Position numbers and translations under genes: made by a program. Positions 25,111 to 35,400 of a stretch of 35,736 nucleotides of DNA are shown here, piece after piece. Location: NCBI GenBank assembly GCA_964559125.1, contig CAZLGW010000047.1, positions 1-35,736 of the forward strand, written 5' to 3'. The stretch is from Ravibacter sp964559125. GTDB taxonomy: Bacteria > Bacteroidota > Bacteroidia > Cytophagales > Spirosomataceae. The notes below the pieces were generated by a model. The model was not told where the DNA came from and did not search any database. It worked only from the letters and a program-made list of their open reading frames with translations. Every line of letters begins with the position of its first letter. The stretch's first letter is position 1.

Positions 25111-26844
25111 TTAATGAGTGAAGTCGGAAATAGGCTTTGAGTGTTTTAAATGATCAGCATAAATCAACTTAAACTCCTCTTTTCTTCTTGGGTCTGCCCA
25201 TAACCTTATTATACTAATTTCGCCTGATATATCTGTATATTCCGGTGCGACGAGCGTCCAGTCAACTCCCCGTCTCAGCAGAATGAAAAAGTCTTTTGAT
25301 TGTCTTATTGATTCCAGTTCGGAAAGCGGGATTTCTCTGTAATGAATTTTGAGATTGGACTCCATAGCTCTGTTCCTGTATCCGTCTCTGCATTCATTTA
25401 TGTCTTCAATCATATTACATTGGTATCTCAATACTTCACGCTCTCCAGATGGTAGGGTATCATCAACCAATAGACACCATTTAATCTCTACGCCTCTTAA
25501 AGCCAATGTTACTAACATTGCAGATAAGCGCCCATAAGGTCCAAAATTGCCCTTTTTCCAAAAGCGGGTACTTGTTACTGCCAGAACTTCGTCTCCCGTC
25601 CGCAACACCGAAAGACAATCTAGCAACCCGTTGACATGAGTGTCCCGGTCGCCTGATATACTAAAAACTCTGCTGTGTAGAGGTGAAATGTCATCTTTTA
25701 ATGAATTAATTCGACGAAAGACAATTTTTTGAAATAATTCATTAGCTGAATATGGGCTTGTTCGTAGCTTTTTTAACTCCTTACCAACTTCTCTCAGCGC
25801 ATTTTCGATTAAGGTAATTCCATGTCTTGATCCTTCTGAAGCGCTTACATCAAAAGGAGTAGTGTAGTCAAATGCATTGATAGTTTCCAGCATAACACCG
25901 GCATGGCGCGCCCGATAGTCAACATTTGGACATAAGCACATAAGAATAATATCTACGACTCCCAGGTTTGATTTGTAAAGACTCGGATTGTTTTTACAGA
26001 TAAGATCAGTTATTTCTTTCTTCAGCTCGCGATTTGATTTCCGTTTTTTTTCCAGGATCGGGGGCGCGTATCCGGTTGCTAAATAAAATAAAACTCCTCC
26101 CATCGAATATATATCCGCTGTCGCATACCATCTTTTCTTGTAGCTGCCTGCTACATTGCGTTCAGGAGCTAAATACGGATGGGACTGATGATTATCCGCA
26201 TCCCTGCCAAAAATACGCTCTAAACTCCACGCCTGTCCAAAATCGATAATTACTGGCGACTCATCCAAATCTATACGGATATTAGGAGGCCAGATATCGC
26301 CGTGTACAACTCGTCTGTGATGTACCTTATCCAAAATAGTGAATAGGCTTCTTGCTAGGCTAAACCAAACGGCAGAGTCTCCGATTCCTTTGAACTTCCC
26401 TTCTTCATTTCCATAATTCTTTTCACACCATTTATCAATATCGTCTCCTTCAATAAATTCATATATGGTATGAAACACCATAATAAATTCTCTGGAGCCA
26501 TATTTCGTAAAAGTCCATGGTTCTCCGGATAAGTCCAAAATAGACGCAACTCCCTCTGTTCCACTTAGATCAGAAAGGGCTTGCATTTCGCTTTCGATAG
26601 AATGGTTTCCTTGTCTAATGCGGTCTTTTATATCTTCTACGCTATATTTTTTTATATCCAAATTGGGTAATTTGGCTACACGTATTGCGCCATCACTCTC
26701 GCCGCCATGCTCCACTACTTTATAAGTTATTCCAAAGCCGCCGTGGCTCAGCTTCTCAATGATTTCATAAAATACGTGCTTTTTGGACGAACTCAGTGTC
26801 ATTCCTATCTCCGGGGGATAAGGCTTGGTGGGTAGAGTATTCAT
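25111..26844 (-). CDS. Ser/Thr protein kinase with PLD-like C-terminal domain
   Basis: 577 residues. The kinase domain covers about residues 24-330: glycine loop LSHGGFGITYKV (32-43), VAK with Lys58, catalytic loop VVHGDIWPPN (HGD at 181-183 in place of HRD, Asn188), IIDFG (Asp201) and YLAPERN plus ADIYSMGG in the C-lobe. All catalytic residues are kept, so it should be active. The C-terminal ~190 residues (FSISGDRDTHVNGLLDCLSVLRTGDEVLAVTSTRFW...GRLSAMLVTLALRGVEIKWCLLV) look like the alpha/beta fold of phospholipase-D-like proteins but have no HKD motif. This may be a ligand-binding or scaffold module. There is no transmembrane segment, so it is cytoplasmic, unlike PASTA kinases. Its base composition is visibly more AT-rich than the flanking core genes. 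A role in a signalling or defence island is inference. Confidence 0.8.
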   Translation of the reverse strand: MNTLPTKPYPPEIGMTLSSSKKHVFYEIIEKLSHGGFGITYKVVEHGGESDGAIRVAKLPNLDIKKYSVEDIKDRIRQGNHSIESEMQALSDLSGTEGVASILDLSGEPWTFTKYGSREFIMVFHTIYEFIEGDDIDKWCEKNYGNEEGKFKGIGDSAVWFSLARSLFTILDKVHHRRVVHGDIWPPNIRIDLDESPVIIDFGQAWSLERIFGRDADNHQSHPYLAPERNVAGSYKKRWYATADIYSMGGVLFYLATGYAPPILEKKRKSNRELKKEITDLICKNNPSLYKSNLGVVDIILMCLCPNVDYRARHAGVMLETINAFDYTTPFDVSASEGSRHGITLIENALREVGKELKKLRTSPYSANELFQKIVFRRINSLKDDISPLHSRVFSISGDRDTHVNGLLDCLSVLRTGDEVLAVTSTRFWKKGNFGPYGRLSAMLVTLALRGVEIKWCLLVDDTLPSGEREVLRYQCNMIEDINECRDGYRNRAMESNLKIHYREIPLSELESIRQSKDFFILLRRGVDWTLVAPEYTDISGEISIIRLWADPRRKEEFKLIYADHLKHSKPISDFTH

Positions 26845-27134
26845 GTTTATAAACGATTGGCATCAAACGATTTATTTACTCTAATACCTTATGTAGCCTC
26901 ATGAAGACTATCTGAGATTAAAATGTAAGCCCTTTGTGATCGTAGGCGTGTCTTGGTCCAGCATGATAGCACCGGTACTCCTGCAAAACTTCTTCGGAAT
27001 CCTGCTGAGACCTGGTGAATTTTAGAACAAACGGACTTAGAGCCCGGTAATAATGTCTGAAAAACAAAAGCTGGGAATTGAAAAACTGTTTTGATATTAT
27101 TGTAAATCCAATACATACTAAATACGGTTAGATT
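26845..27134. other. Gap of 290 bp; only a short direct repeat seen
   Basis: This region separates the kinase start from the dinD pseudogene. Near the kinase start AAACGATT occurs at 26851-26858 and 26865-26872, 14 bp apart. A 75-codon minus-strand frame at 26889-27116 has no recognisable protein character and overlaps nothing conserved, so I do not call it a gene. Confidence 0.35.
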
Positions 27135-27569
27135 ATGAAGACAGAAGAAATCAGGCAGCTCTTCAACGAGTTTGAGGCTGCGTCGGCAGAGTTGGAAGGT
27201 GTAGAGTGCCGGAGCGCCCGGGAATTACAAAAACTACTGGGTTATAGCAAGTGGGAGAATTTTGAAAAAGTAGTCCAAAAAAGGTAAGGATTCGTGCAAA
27301 AACGCGGGTGAGAGTATTTTCAACCCTTTTCCTGACGTCAGGAAGATGGTTTCAATAGGATCCGGTGCAGAAAAAGAAATCGAAGATATTCTTCTTGCTC
27401 GCTATGCTTGCTACCTGATAGCACAGAATGGCGACAGTCGTAAACAGGAGATTGCCTTTGCCCAGAATATTTTGCAGTTCAAACTGTTGCCGAAGATGTG
27501 AAAAAGTTGCAACGTAAGCTGGATGGAGAAGAGAAGAAAATTCTCAGTGAAGCAAAGAAGAAAAAGTAA
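27135..27569 (+). pseudogene. dinD: DinD-like DNA-damage-inducible gene, internally deleted and frameshifted
   Basis: The start reads MKTEEIRQLFNEFEAA...CRSARELQKLLGYSKWENFEKVVQK, the BRO-like N-terminus of DinD. The A6 run at 27277-27282 carries one extra A, giving a stop at 27285. In the next frame the protein continues KDSCKNAGESIFN, DVRKMVSIGSGAEKEIEDILLARYACYLIAQNGD, AFAQN. Near 27466-27474 one base is missing and the original frame returns as FAVQT, then VAEDVKKLQRKLDGEEKK to TAA 27567. Normal DinD (about 275 residues) has ~130 residues between YFAVQT and the AEDVKKxxRRL tail; here the two are fused. The two frameshifts cancel. No functional product is expected. The gene ends 5 bp before the convergent hemF stop. 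Confidence 0.85.
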
Positions 27570-27574
27570 ATTCC

Positions 27575-28483
27575 TCAAACCCATTCAATCCCCTTTCTCA
27601 GCATACCCAAAGTATCGGCCTCCCGACTACCTTCTTCCGGCCGGAAATCATAAGCCCAGTTAGCCTGTGGCGGCAGGCTCATCAGGATCGACTCGGTCCT
27701 TCCCCCGGTTTCGAGACCGAACTTCGTACCCCTGTCCCATACGAGATTGAACTCCACATAGCGGCCCCGGCGGAGGTATTGCCATTTTTTTTCGGCTTCC
27801 GTATAGGACTTGTGCCTGTTGGCAGCCATCAGGTGCGTATAGACCGGGGCAAAGGTACTCCCGACATCGGTTACGAAGTCGAACAGTGCCTGCCTGGAAA
27901 GACCGTGGTCGGCATGATCCGGCTTGAGGTAGTCGAAGAAAACCCCGCCTACGCCGCGTGTTTCGTTACGGTGGGGCAGGAAAAAATAGTCATCCGCCCA
28001 GTTTTTGAACCGGCTGTAAAAATCGGGATGATGCCGGGAGCAGACTTCTTTCAGCTCCCGGTGGAAATAAGCCGCCTGGTCTTCCTCAACATAATGAGGG
28101 GTAAGGTCGATCCCGCCGCCAAACCAGCAGGTACCGTTGCTTAGCTCAAAATAGCGGACGTTCATATGAATGATCGGAACCTGCGGGCTAACCGGATGCA
28201 TCACGATCGAAACGCCGGTAGCAAAGAAATCAGGGGATTCGCCCTGGGGTAGATTCATCTGTGCCTGGAGCCTGGGATGGACCGGTCCCTGAACGGCCGA
28301 GAAGTTGACCCCGCCCTTTTCCAGTACGCTGCCGTCCTGTATAAGCCTGGTGCGTCCGCCGCCCCCGGTATGGTGTTCCCAGGTGTCTTCCCTGAATTTT
28401 CCTGTTCCGTCTTCCTTCTCCAGCGCCGAGCAGATTGCATCCTGCAAAGACCTGAAAGCTTCGGCAATTTGTTCCTTTTGCAT
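27575..28483 (-). CDS. hemF: Oxygen-dependent coproporphyrinogen III oxidase
   Basis: 302 residues, normal for HemF. Signature segments are present: VFEKGGVNFS-type start (VLEKGGVNFSAVQG), HMNVRYFE, TCWFGGGIDLTPHY, and the dimer/active-site end GRYVEFNLVWDRGTKFGLETGGRTESILMSLPP. It decarboxylates two propionate side chains of coproporphyrinogen III to give protoporphyrinogen IX using O2 in haem synthesis, in the cytoplasm. His and Arg residues of the HMNVR motif are kept. It is divergent from leuS with a 106 bp shared upstream region. No genetic linkage with the iron-uptake locus is evident beyond being in the same window. Confidence 0.97.
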   Translation of the reverse strand: MQKEQIAEAFRSLQDAICSALEKEDGTGKFREDTWEHHTGGGGRTRLIQDGSVLEKGGVNFSAVQGPVHPRLQAQMNLPQGESPDFFATGVSIVMHPVSPQVPIIHMNVRYFELSNGTCWFGGGIDLTPHYVEEDQAAYFHRELKEVCSRHHPDFYSRFKNWADDYFFLPHRNETRGVGGVFFDYLKPDHADHGLSRQALFDFVTDVGSTFAPVYTHLMAANRHKSYTEAEKKWQYLRRGRYVEFNLVWDRGTKFGLETGGRTESILMSLPPQANWAYDFRPEEGSREADTLGMLRKGIEWV

Positions 28484-28589
28484 AGCCTGCTACATTCAAT
28501 AATAAGTTTCGAGGCCGCTAAGGTAAGAACTGAAGTTCAAAAGACGTATTTTTGCGGCCAATTGTTAAAATACCATATCCAAGCTTGTA

Positions 28590-31397
28590 ATGAGTGAGTA
28601 CAACCACCGTCAGATCGAACAAAAATGGCAGGACTTCTGGGAGAAGAAAGATACCTTTAAGGTAGAGAACACTTCCGGTAAGCCGAAGTATTATGTGCTG
28701 GACATGTTTCCCTATCCTTCGGGAGCCGGGCTGCATGTAGGGCATCCGCTGGGTTATATCGCATCTGATATCTATGCTCGCTACAAAAGACTGAAGGGCT
28801 TCAACGTGCTTCACCCAATGGGTTTTGACAGTTTCGGGCTGCCTGCCGAGCAATATGCCATACAAACCGGGCAGCATCCCGCCGTAACCACTGAAGAAAA
28901 TATCTCACGTTACATATCCCAGCTTAAAAACCTGGGCTTCAGTTATGACTGGAGCCGCGAAGTACGCACTTCCGATCCGTCGTACTACCGGTGGACACAA
29001 TGGATTTTTGCTCAGCTTTTTGATAGCTGGTACAACCTGGAGTCTGGTAAGGCCGAGCCGGTAAGCACCCTATTCGAAAGATTTGAGAAGAACGGTAGCA
29101 CCGGGGCCAACGCCGTCTGCGACGATGATACGCCTGTTTTTTCGGCTGAGGAGTGGAACGGTTACAGCGAAGAAGAAAAATACCGGATCAGCCTGAAATA
29201 CCGGCTGACCTACCTGGCCGAAGCTACCGTCAACTGGTGTGCGGCATTAGGGTCGGTACTTTCGAACGATGAAGTGAAAGACGGTGTGTCGGAAAGAGGC
29301 GGTTTCCCTGTCGAGCAGAAGCTGATGCGCCAGTGGATGATGCGTATTACGGCCTATGCCCAGCGGCTGCTGGACGGACTGGATACAATAGACTGGACCG
29401 ATTCGCTGAAAGAACAGCAGCGGAACTGGATCGGCCGGTCGGTCGGGGCGATGGTAGAATTCGACCTGGATGGACACAACGGGAAAATTACCGTATTCAC
29501 CACAAGAGTAGATACCATTTACGGCGTTACGTTCATGGTCATAGCCCCGGAGCATGAGCTGGTGGACATCATCACTACAGACGCTCAGAGAGAGGAAATT
29601 GCCCGGTATAAGGAGGATACAAAGAAAAGATCGGAGCTGGACAGGGTTTCGGATGTGAAAACCGTGTCGGGCGCCTTTACAGGCGCTTATGCCGTCAATC
29701 CTTTCAACGGTGAGAAGATCCCGGTTTTCATTGCCGATTATGTATTGGCCGGGTACGGAACGGGAGCGGTAATGGCAGTGCCTTCCGGCGACCAGCGGGA
29801 CTGGAATTTTGCCACGCATTTCAATCTCCCGATCATTCCCATCCTGGACGCTCAGAAAGATATCGACAATCAGGCGGATGCTACCAAGGAGGGAAGGTAT
29901 ATCAATTCAGGAATGATCAACGGCCTGGGCTACGAGGAGGCTACCGAAAAGCTGATCCGATGGCTTGAAGATAACGGCAAGGGGAAAGGGAAGATCAACT
30001 ATCGCTTGCGTGATGCCGTATTCGGCCGCCAGCGGTACTGGGGTGAGCCCGTTCCCGTATATTTTAAAAATGGTGCGGACGGCCTTCCTGTTCCCTACCT
30101 GATGCCCGATAGCGAGCTGCCGCTGGAGCTGCCTGCCATCGACCAGTATAAGCCCACCGAAACAGGGGAGCCGCCGCTGGGAAGGGCAGCGGGCTGGAGG
30201 TACCAGGGACAATACGATTATGAATTGAGCACCATGCCGGGCTGGGCGGGCAGCAGTTGGTATTGGTACCGCTATATGGACCCTCACAACCAGTCTGCTT
30301 TTGCTTCGGAGGAAGCGATTACCTACTGGCAAGATGTAGACCTCTACATCGGAGGTACAGAGCATGCGACAGGCCACCTGCTGTACAGCCGTTTCTGGAA
30401 TAAGTTTTTGAAAGACAGGGGTTTTGTCGGGGAGGAAGAGCCTTTCAAAAAGCTGATCAACCAAGGTATGATCCAGGGGAGGAGCAATTTTGTGTACCGG
30501 GTAAAAGGTAATGACGCCTCAAAGCCGGTCTTTGTCAGCGCCGGCCTGAAGGACCAGTACGATACTACTCCGCTTCACGTCGACGTGAATATCGTTACCA
30601 ACGACGTACTCGATATTGAAAAGTTCGTAGCGTCGCGAAAGGATATTGTAGGAGAAGCTCCCGAATTCATACTGGAAGACGGGGTATACAAATGCGGTGT
30701 GGAGATTGAGAAAATGTCGAAATCCAAATTCAACGTAGTGAACCCTGACGATATCGTAGCACGCTACGGCGCCGATACCCTGCGCCTGTATGAGATGTTC
30801 CTCGGGCCGCTCGAACAGGCTAAGCCATGGAATACTAACGGGATTGACGGAACCTACCGGTTTATCAGGAAGGTATGGCGCCTCTTCTATTCCGACCACG
30901 GTCAATGGCAGGTTACAGACGATGCCCCCAAAGAAGCCGAGCTGAAGGCCCTGCACCGGGCTATCAAAAAGGTGGAGGAAGATATCGAACACTTCTCGTT
31001 CAATACCACGGTCAGTACGTTTATGGTGCTTGTAAACGAACTCGGTAGCCTGAAGACAAAAAGCAGGGCTGTCCTCCAGGATCTGCTGATCATCCTGGCT
31101 CCCTTCGCACCCCATATTACGGAAGAACTCTGGGAAGCGCTGGGCAATGAGCCTGGTACAATTTCCGGAGCTGCTTTTCCGGCCTGGGAGCAGAAGTACC
31201 TGGTAGATGATTCATTTGAATACCCGATCCAGATCAACGGGAAAGTAAGGGCAACCATGGCTTTTCCCGTCGACAAACCAGGTCACGAAATAGAGCAGGA
31301 GGTACTCACAAGCGATTCGGTAACCAAATGGCTGGACGGAAAACCCGTTAAAAAATTCATTATCGTACCTAAACGCATTATCAACGTCGTCGTATAA
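28590..31397 (+). CDS. leuS: Leucyl-tRNA synthetase
   Basis: 935 residues, class I synthetase. The HIGH motif is HVGH (49-52) in PYPSGAGLHVGHPLGY, and KMSKS lies at 708-712 (EKMSKSKFNVVNPDD). Between them is the CP1 editing domain (GRSVGAMVEF, TVFTTRVDTIYGVTFMVIAPEH, GTGAVMAVPSGDQRDWNFA), with the editing Thr-rich and Asp motifs present. The C-terminal anticodon-binding helical domain contains LAPFAPHITEELWEALG and ends with the IQINGKVRA module. The insert around residues 155-200 is in the position seen in Bacteroidota enzymes. It attaches leucine to tRNA-Leu and clears mischarged residues. ATG 28590 is the natural start. All catalytic signatures are intact. Confidence 0.98.
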   Translation: MSEYNHRQIEQKWQDFWEKKDTFKVENTSGKPKYYVLDMFPYPSGAGLHVGHPLGYIASDIYARYKRLKGFNVLHPMGFDSFGLPAEQYAIQTGQHPAVTTEENISRYISQLKNLGFSYDWSREVRTSDPSYYRWTQWIFAQLFDSWYNLESGKAEPVSTLFERFEKNGSTGANAVCDDDTPVFSAEEWNGYSEEEKYRISLKYRLTYLAEATVNWCAALGSVLSNDEVKDGVSERGGFPVEQKLMRQWMMRITAYAQRLLDGLDTIDWTDSLKEQQRNWIGRSVGAMVEFDLDGHNGKITVFTTRVDTIYGVTFMVIAPEHELVDIITTDAQREEIARYKEDTKKRSELDRVSDVKTVSGAFTGAYAVNPFNGEKIPVFIADYVLAGYGTGAVMAVPSGDQRDWNFATHFNLPIIPILDAQKDIDNQADATKEGRYINSGMINGLGYEEATEKLIRWLEDNGKGKGKINYRLRDAVFGRQRYWGEPVPVYFKNGADGLPVPYLMPDSELPLELPAIDQYKPTETGEPPLGRAAGWRYQGQYDYELSTMPGWAGSSWYWYRYMDPHNQSAFASEEAITYWQDVDLYIGGTEHATGHLLYSRFWNKFLKDRGFVGEEEPFKKLINQGMIQGRSNFVYRVKGNDASKPVFVSAGLKDQYDTTPLHVDVNIVTNDVLDIEKFVASRKDIVGEAPEFILEDGVYKCGVEIEKMSKSKFNVVNPDDIVARYGADTLRLYEMFLGPLEQAKPWNTNGIDGTYRFIRKVWRLFYSDHGQWQVTDDAPKEAELKALHRAIKKVEEDIEHFSFNTTVSTFMVLVNELGSLKTKSRAVLQDLLIILAPFAPHITEELWEALGNEPGTISGAAFPAWEQKYLVDDSFEYPIQINGKVRATMAFPVDKPGHEIEQEVLTSDSVTKWLDGKPVKKFIIVPKRIINVVV

Positions 31398-31477
31398 ATA
31401 CAACCGCATAATCAATTCCGGCACAAACACATTTGCATATAAAAAATTAATAGATAACTTTCTGGGAGAAAAGGAGT

Positions 31478-32392
31478 TTGCTATTCACTAACCCTAAAAA
31501 TTCCGTGCACCTCTCAATTAGGAATCTTCAAAAAACGTACCCTAACGGAGTACAGGCCCTGAAAGGTATTGACCTCGAAATAAAACAGGGTATGTTCGGA
31601 TTGCTCGGCCCTAACGGCGCCGGAAAATCCTCTCTGATGCGTACGATCGCAACCTTGCAGGAAGCAGATTCGGGAGAAATTTTTCTCGGCGATCTTAATG
31701 TACTCGAACAGAAAGATGAAGTAAGGAAAATCCTGGGCTATCTGCCGCAGGAATTCGGGGTGTACCCGAAAATCAGCGCTGAGCTGATGCTCGATCATAT
31801 CGCCAGGCTGAAAGGCATTCTTAACAGGCATGAACGTAAAGAGCTGGTAGGGGCGCTGCTTAACCGGGTCAATCTTTACAAAGAGCGTAAAAAGCATCTC
31901 GGCACCTATTCAGGGGGAATGAAGCAGCGGTTCGGCATCGCGCAGGCACTGCTGGGCAACCCGAAGCTGATTATCGTGGATGAGCCGACCGCCGGGCTTG
32001 ACCCAGCCGAGCGCAACCGGTTTTACAACCTGCTGAGCGAACTGGGGGAAAACACGATCGTGATCCTTTCCACGCATATAGTAGAAGACGTCAGGACGCT
32101 TTGCAGCGACTTCGCGATCATCTGTCAGGGCGAGGTTTTATATGCAGGCAACCCGGCAGAGGCTATTGCCGGACTGGAAGGCCTGGTGTATGCAAACACT
32201 ATCGAAAAACCGGAAATCGGCAGATACAGGGCTGACTACCACGTGATCTCCGCCCAGATCAAAAGCGGGAAGCTGGGTATACGCGTCATTTCGGAAACCC
32301 ATCCGGGAGAAGGATTTCTCCCGGCAGAGCCGGTGCTCGAAGATATCTATTTTCACCGTATTTCGGAGAAGGTGGATGTGACCACCGCTTAG
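31478..32392 (+). CDS. ABC transporter ATP-binding protein
   Basis: About 304 residues. Walker A is GPNGAGKS (44-51), the signature is YSGGMKQR, Walker B is LIIVDEPT, followed by the H-loop STHIVED. The last ~90 residues form an accessory tail, as in many ABC-2-type exporters. The start is not certain: TTG 31478 follows a purine-rich GGGAGAAAAGGAG, and a GTG at 31505 is also possible. No ATG is suitably placed. It couples ATP hydrolysis to the permease encoded 48 bp downstream. The permease is fused to an M1 peptidase, a pairing common in Bacteroidota with no firmly established substrate. Confidence 0.92.
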   Translation: MLFTNPKNSVHLSIRNLQKTYPNGVQALKGIDLEIKQGMFGLLGPNGAGKSSLMRTIATLQEADSGEIFLGDLNVLEQKDEVRKILGYLPQEFGVYPKISAELMLDHIARLKGILNRHERKELVGALLNRVNLYKERKKHLGTYSGGMKQRFGIAQALLGNPKLIIVDEPTAGLDPAERNRFYNLLSELGENTIVILSTHIVEDVRTLCSDFAIICQGEVLYAGNPAEAIAGLEGLVYANTIEKPEIGRYRADYHVISAQIKSGKLGIRVISETHPGEGFLPAEPVLEDIYFHRISEKVDVTTA

Positions 32393-32440
32393 GCCGGGAT
32401 ATATACCATTTTCGCATACACTTACCGAACTACTCAAACT

Positions 32441-35400
32441 ATGTTTTGGCAGATATTTACTTTCGAGATCAGGTACAGGCTGGGCAGGCCTGCGACCTGG
32501 GCCTACTTTTCCATCTTTCTCCTGATCGGTTTCCTGACTGTGGCGACGGGCTGGTCGCCGGCCAGCGAAAAAGTGATGCATAATGCACCATGGACTATGG
32601 CTTCCGAAAATATCGTGATAAGTCTTTTTATGATGATGGTATGCTCCGCAGTGATGGGAGTGCCGCTTGCCCGCGATATTGAGCATAATACCGGCAATTA
32701 CCTCTATGCTTTGCCCATCACGAAGGGGGGCTATTTCTGGGGCCGGTTCTGGGGGTCGTTCCTCTTCGTACTGCTGATCGGTACAGGCTATAATTTCGGT
32801 GCTATTGCGGGTTCATTCCTTGGGCCGATTTTCGACTGGGTTCCTGCCGAACGTATAGGTAATTACGGCATATGGAATTATTTTTACCCGTATTTTACCT
32901 TTGCCGTAAGTAATCTTTTCCTTGCCTCCACGATATTTTTTGCACTGGTGTCTTTTACCAGGAATGTCAGGGTCGTTTATTCTGCCAGTATTGTTCTGCT
33001 CATAGCTTATTTCCTGGGTAATTTCCTGGTCCGCGATATCGAAAATCACAAGCTGATCAAAATCCTGGATCCTTTTATGATCAATACCCTTTCATTGGAG
33101 ACCAGGTTTATGACTCCTTTCGAAAAAAACAACCTCCAGGTACCGTTCTCGCATTTTTATGCATGGAACCGGCTGATATGGATAGGCCTTTCAGTCATCC
33201 TGATCCTGGCGGCATACAGCAGGTTCGGTTTTGAAAAATTCCTGAAAACAACGACCCGGAAATCGAAATCCGAAGAAAAGCAGGAAACGGCGCCCGCTGC
33301 CCTTCCGGAGAAGACAGAGCAGGTCTTTGGCGCCCGGTATAACTGGCCGGTACTCCGGGAGCTAACCAAAGTGGAGTTTCTCAATATCGTAAGGGATAAT
33401 TATTTCAGGGCCATCCTGCTCGGCGGACTTATCATGCTCGTACTCGATATCTGGATAGGAAATACGATCTACGGAGTGAGCTACAAGCCGCTGACCATTT
33501 TCCTGATGGATTACAAAGGGTACGACTATAACCTGTTTGTCTTTATCATCCTCCTGTTTTATACCGGCGAGGCCATGCATCGCGAGCGGGCGACACGATT
33601 CTATACCATCGGCGACGCACTGCCCGTATCGAACTTTATCCTTTATCTTTCCAAGCTGCTGAGCCTGGCCGGTATTGCGCTGATCCTGGTCACTATTCCG
33701 CTGCTGGTGGGCGTTATCATTCAAACCATCAAGGGGTTTACACAATACGAGCTCGGGATCTATGCGGCGGAACTCTATCTGCTCACTTTTCCGGGATTCC
33801 TGCAGATGATCCTGCTGTCGTTTGCGATCCACATCGTGGTGAACAGTAAATTCGCAGCTCATGGTATTGCCCTGCTCATCTGGGTCAGCCTTTTCCTTCT
33901 GCGGAACTTTGCGGAGATGGACTATAACCTGCTGTTCTACTTCTTTACCCCCGACTACAAATGGTCGGATATGAACGGACTGGGCCATTTTGCCCCCCCG
34001 CTCTTCTGGTTCAACTTCTACTGGCTTGCAGCAGGCCTGTTACTCGCTTCGGTGGCCTATCTCTTTTTCCAGAGAGGGGTATCCGGCAGTTGGAAGGAAA
34101 GATGGCGCGTGGCGCGCTCCAGGTTTAAAGGTCTGTCCGTTGCGGCGATTCTCGTTTCTGCTGTCTGCTGGCTGGGTAGCGGAGCCTATATCTACTATAA
34201 CGTCAGCTATCTTAACAACTATTACAGTGCATCGGAACAAAGGCAGAACAAGGCGCTCTACGAAAAAGCGCTGAAGAAGTATGAGAACCTCGCACAGCCT
34301 AAAATTACACGGCTGAACGTGAAGGCAGACATTTACACTGAAGAAAGGAGGATGGAGCTGAACGTGCAGGCCGACATTCGTAATAAATCCGGCGAGCCGA
34401 TTTCCGAACTGCACCTGTTAGACCCGGACGACCGGGATTATACCGTGAGGCTAAACGGCAAGCTGCTCGATTACAGTACTCCGCTCACTATTCCCTATTC
34501 AAAATTCAGTTTTCTAAGGAAAGGGGAAAAGACATATCCGTACCACATATACAAGTTGGACGAAGCTATTCAGCCTGGTGATTCGGCTCTGCTCGAATTC
34601 AGGATCACGAAAAAGAGCAAAGGATTCCTCAACAATGGTTTCGGCAGGGAAGTGGTATACAACGGCACATTTTACAGCAATCTCCTCCCGTCGTTCGGTT
34701 ATAGCCAGGAGGAAGAGCTGGAAAGCGATGAATACCGCAAAAAATACGGGCTGAAAGAGAAGACAGACGACTTGCCTCCCCATACAGACGAGAAAGGACG
34801 GCGCACACTGCTTTTTAGTGACGATGCCGACCTGGTTCATTTCGAGGCTACTCTGAGCACATCGCCCGACCAGATAGCTATTGCGCCCGGGTACCTGCAG
34901 AAAAGCTGGGAAGAAAACGGAAGGAAGTACTTTCATTATATACAGGACACACCTATACAACTGATGGCTACCGTTGTTTCGGCCAGGTATGAAACTTTAA
35001 AGGACGAAGTGATGATCACTGATAGCCAGCGGGTTAACATCGAGATATTTTACGATAAAAAGCACGCATTTAACCTCGACCGGTTCAAGGCTGCCTACGT
35101 AGACGGACTCAGGTATTTTTCGGAGGTGTACGGTCCTTTCCAGTTCCGGCAAATGCGGCTCATGGAGTTCCCCCGCTATGCAAATTTTGCACAGAGCTTT
35201 GCCAATACGGTACCTTACTCGGAAGATTTCGGATGGGTAGCCGATTTCAGCAATCCCGATGATTTTGATTATGCCTATTTTGTTACGGCGCATGAGCTGG
35301 CGCATCAGTGGTGGGGACACCAGGTAGCTCCCAACAGGACCAGGGGATCAAACCTCATTTCAGAGTCGCTAGCCGAGTATACCGCCCTTATTCTATCGGA

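Noticed and set aside
26889..27116. 75-codon minus-strand frame between the kinase and dinD remnant
   Set aside because: No recognisable domain and no ribosome site; basic, Ser-rich composition typical of chance frames.
30519..31115. Long minus-strand frame within leuS
   Set aside because: It is a shadow of leuS with no start context or known motif.
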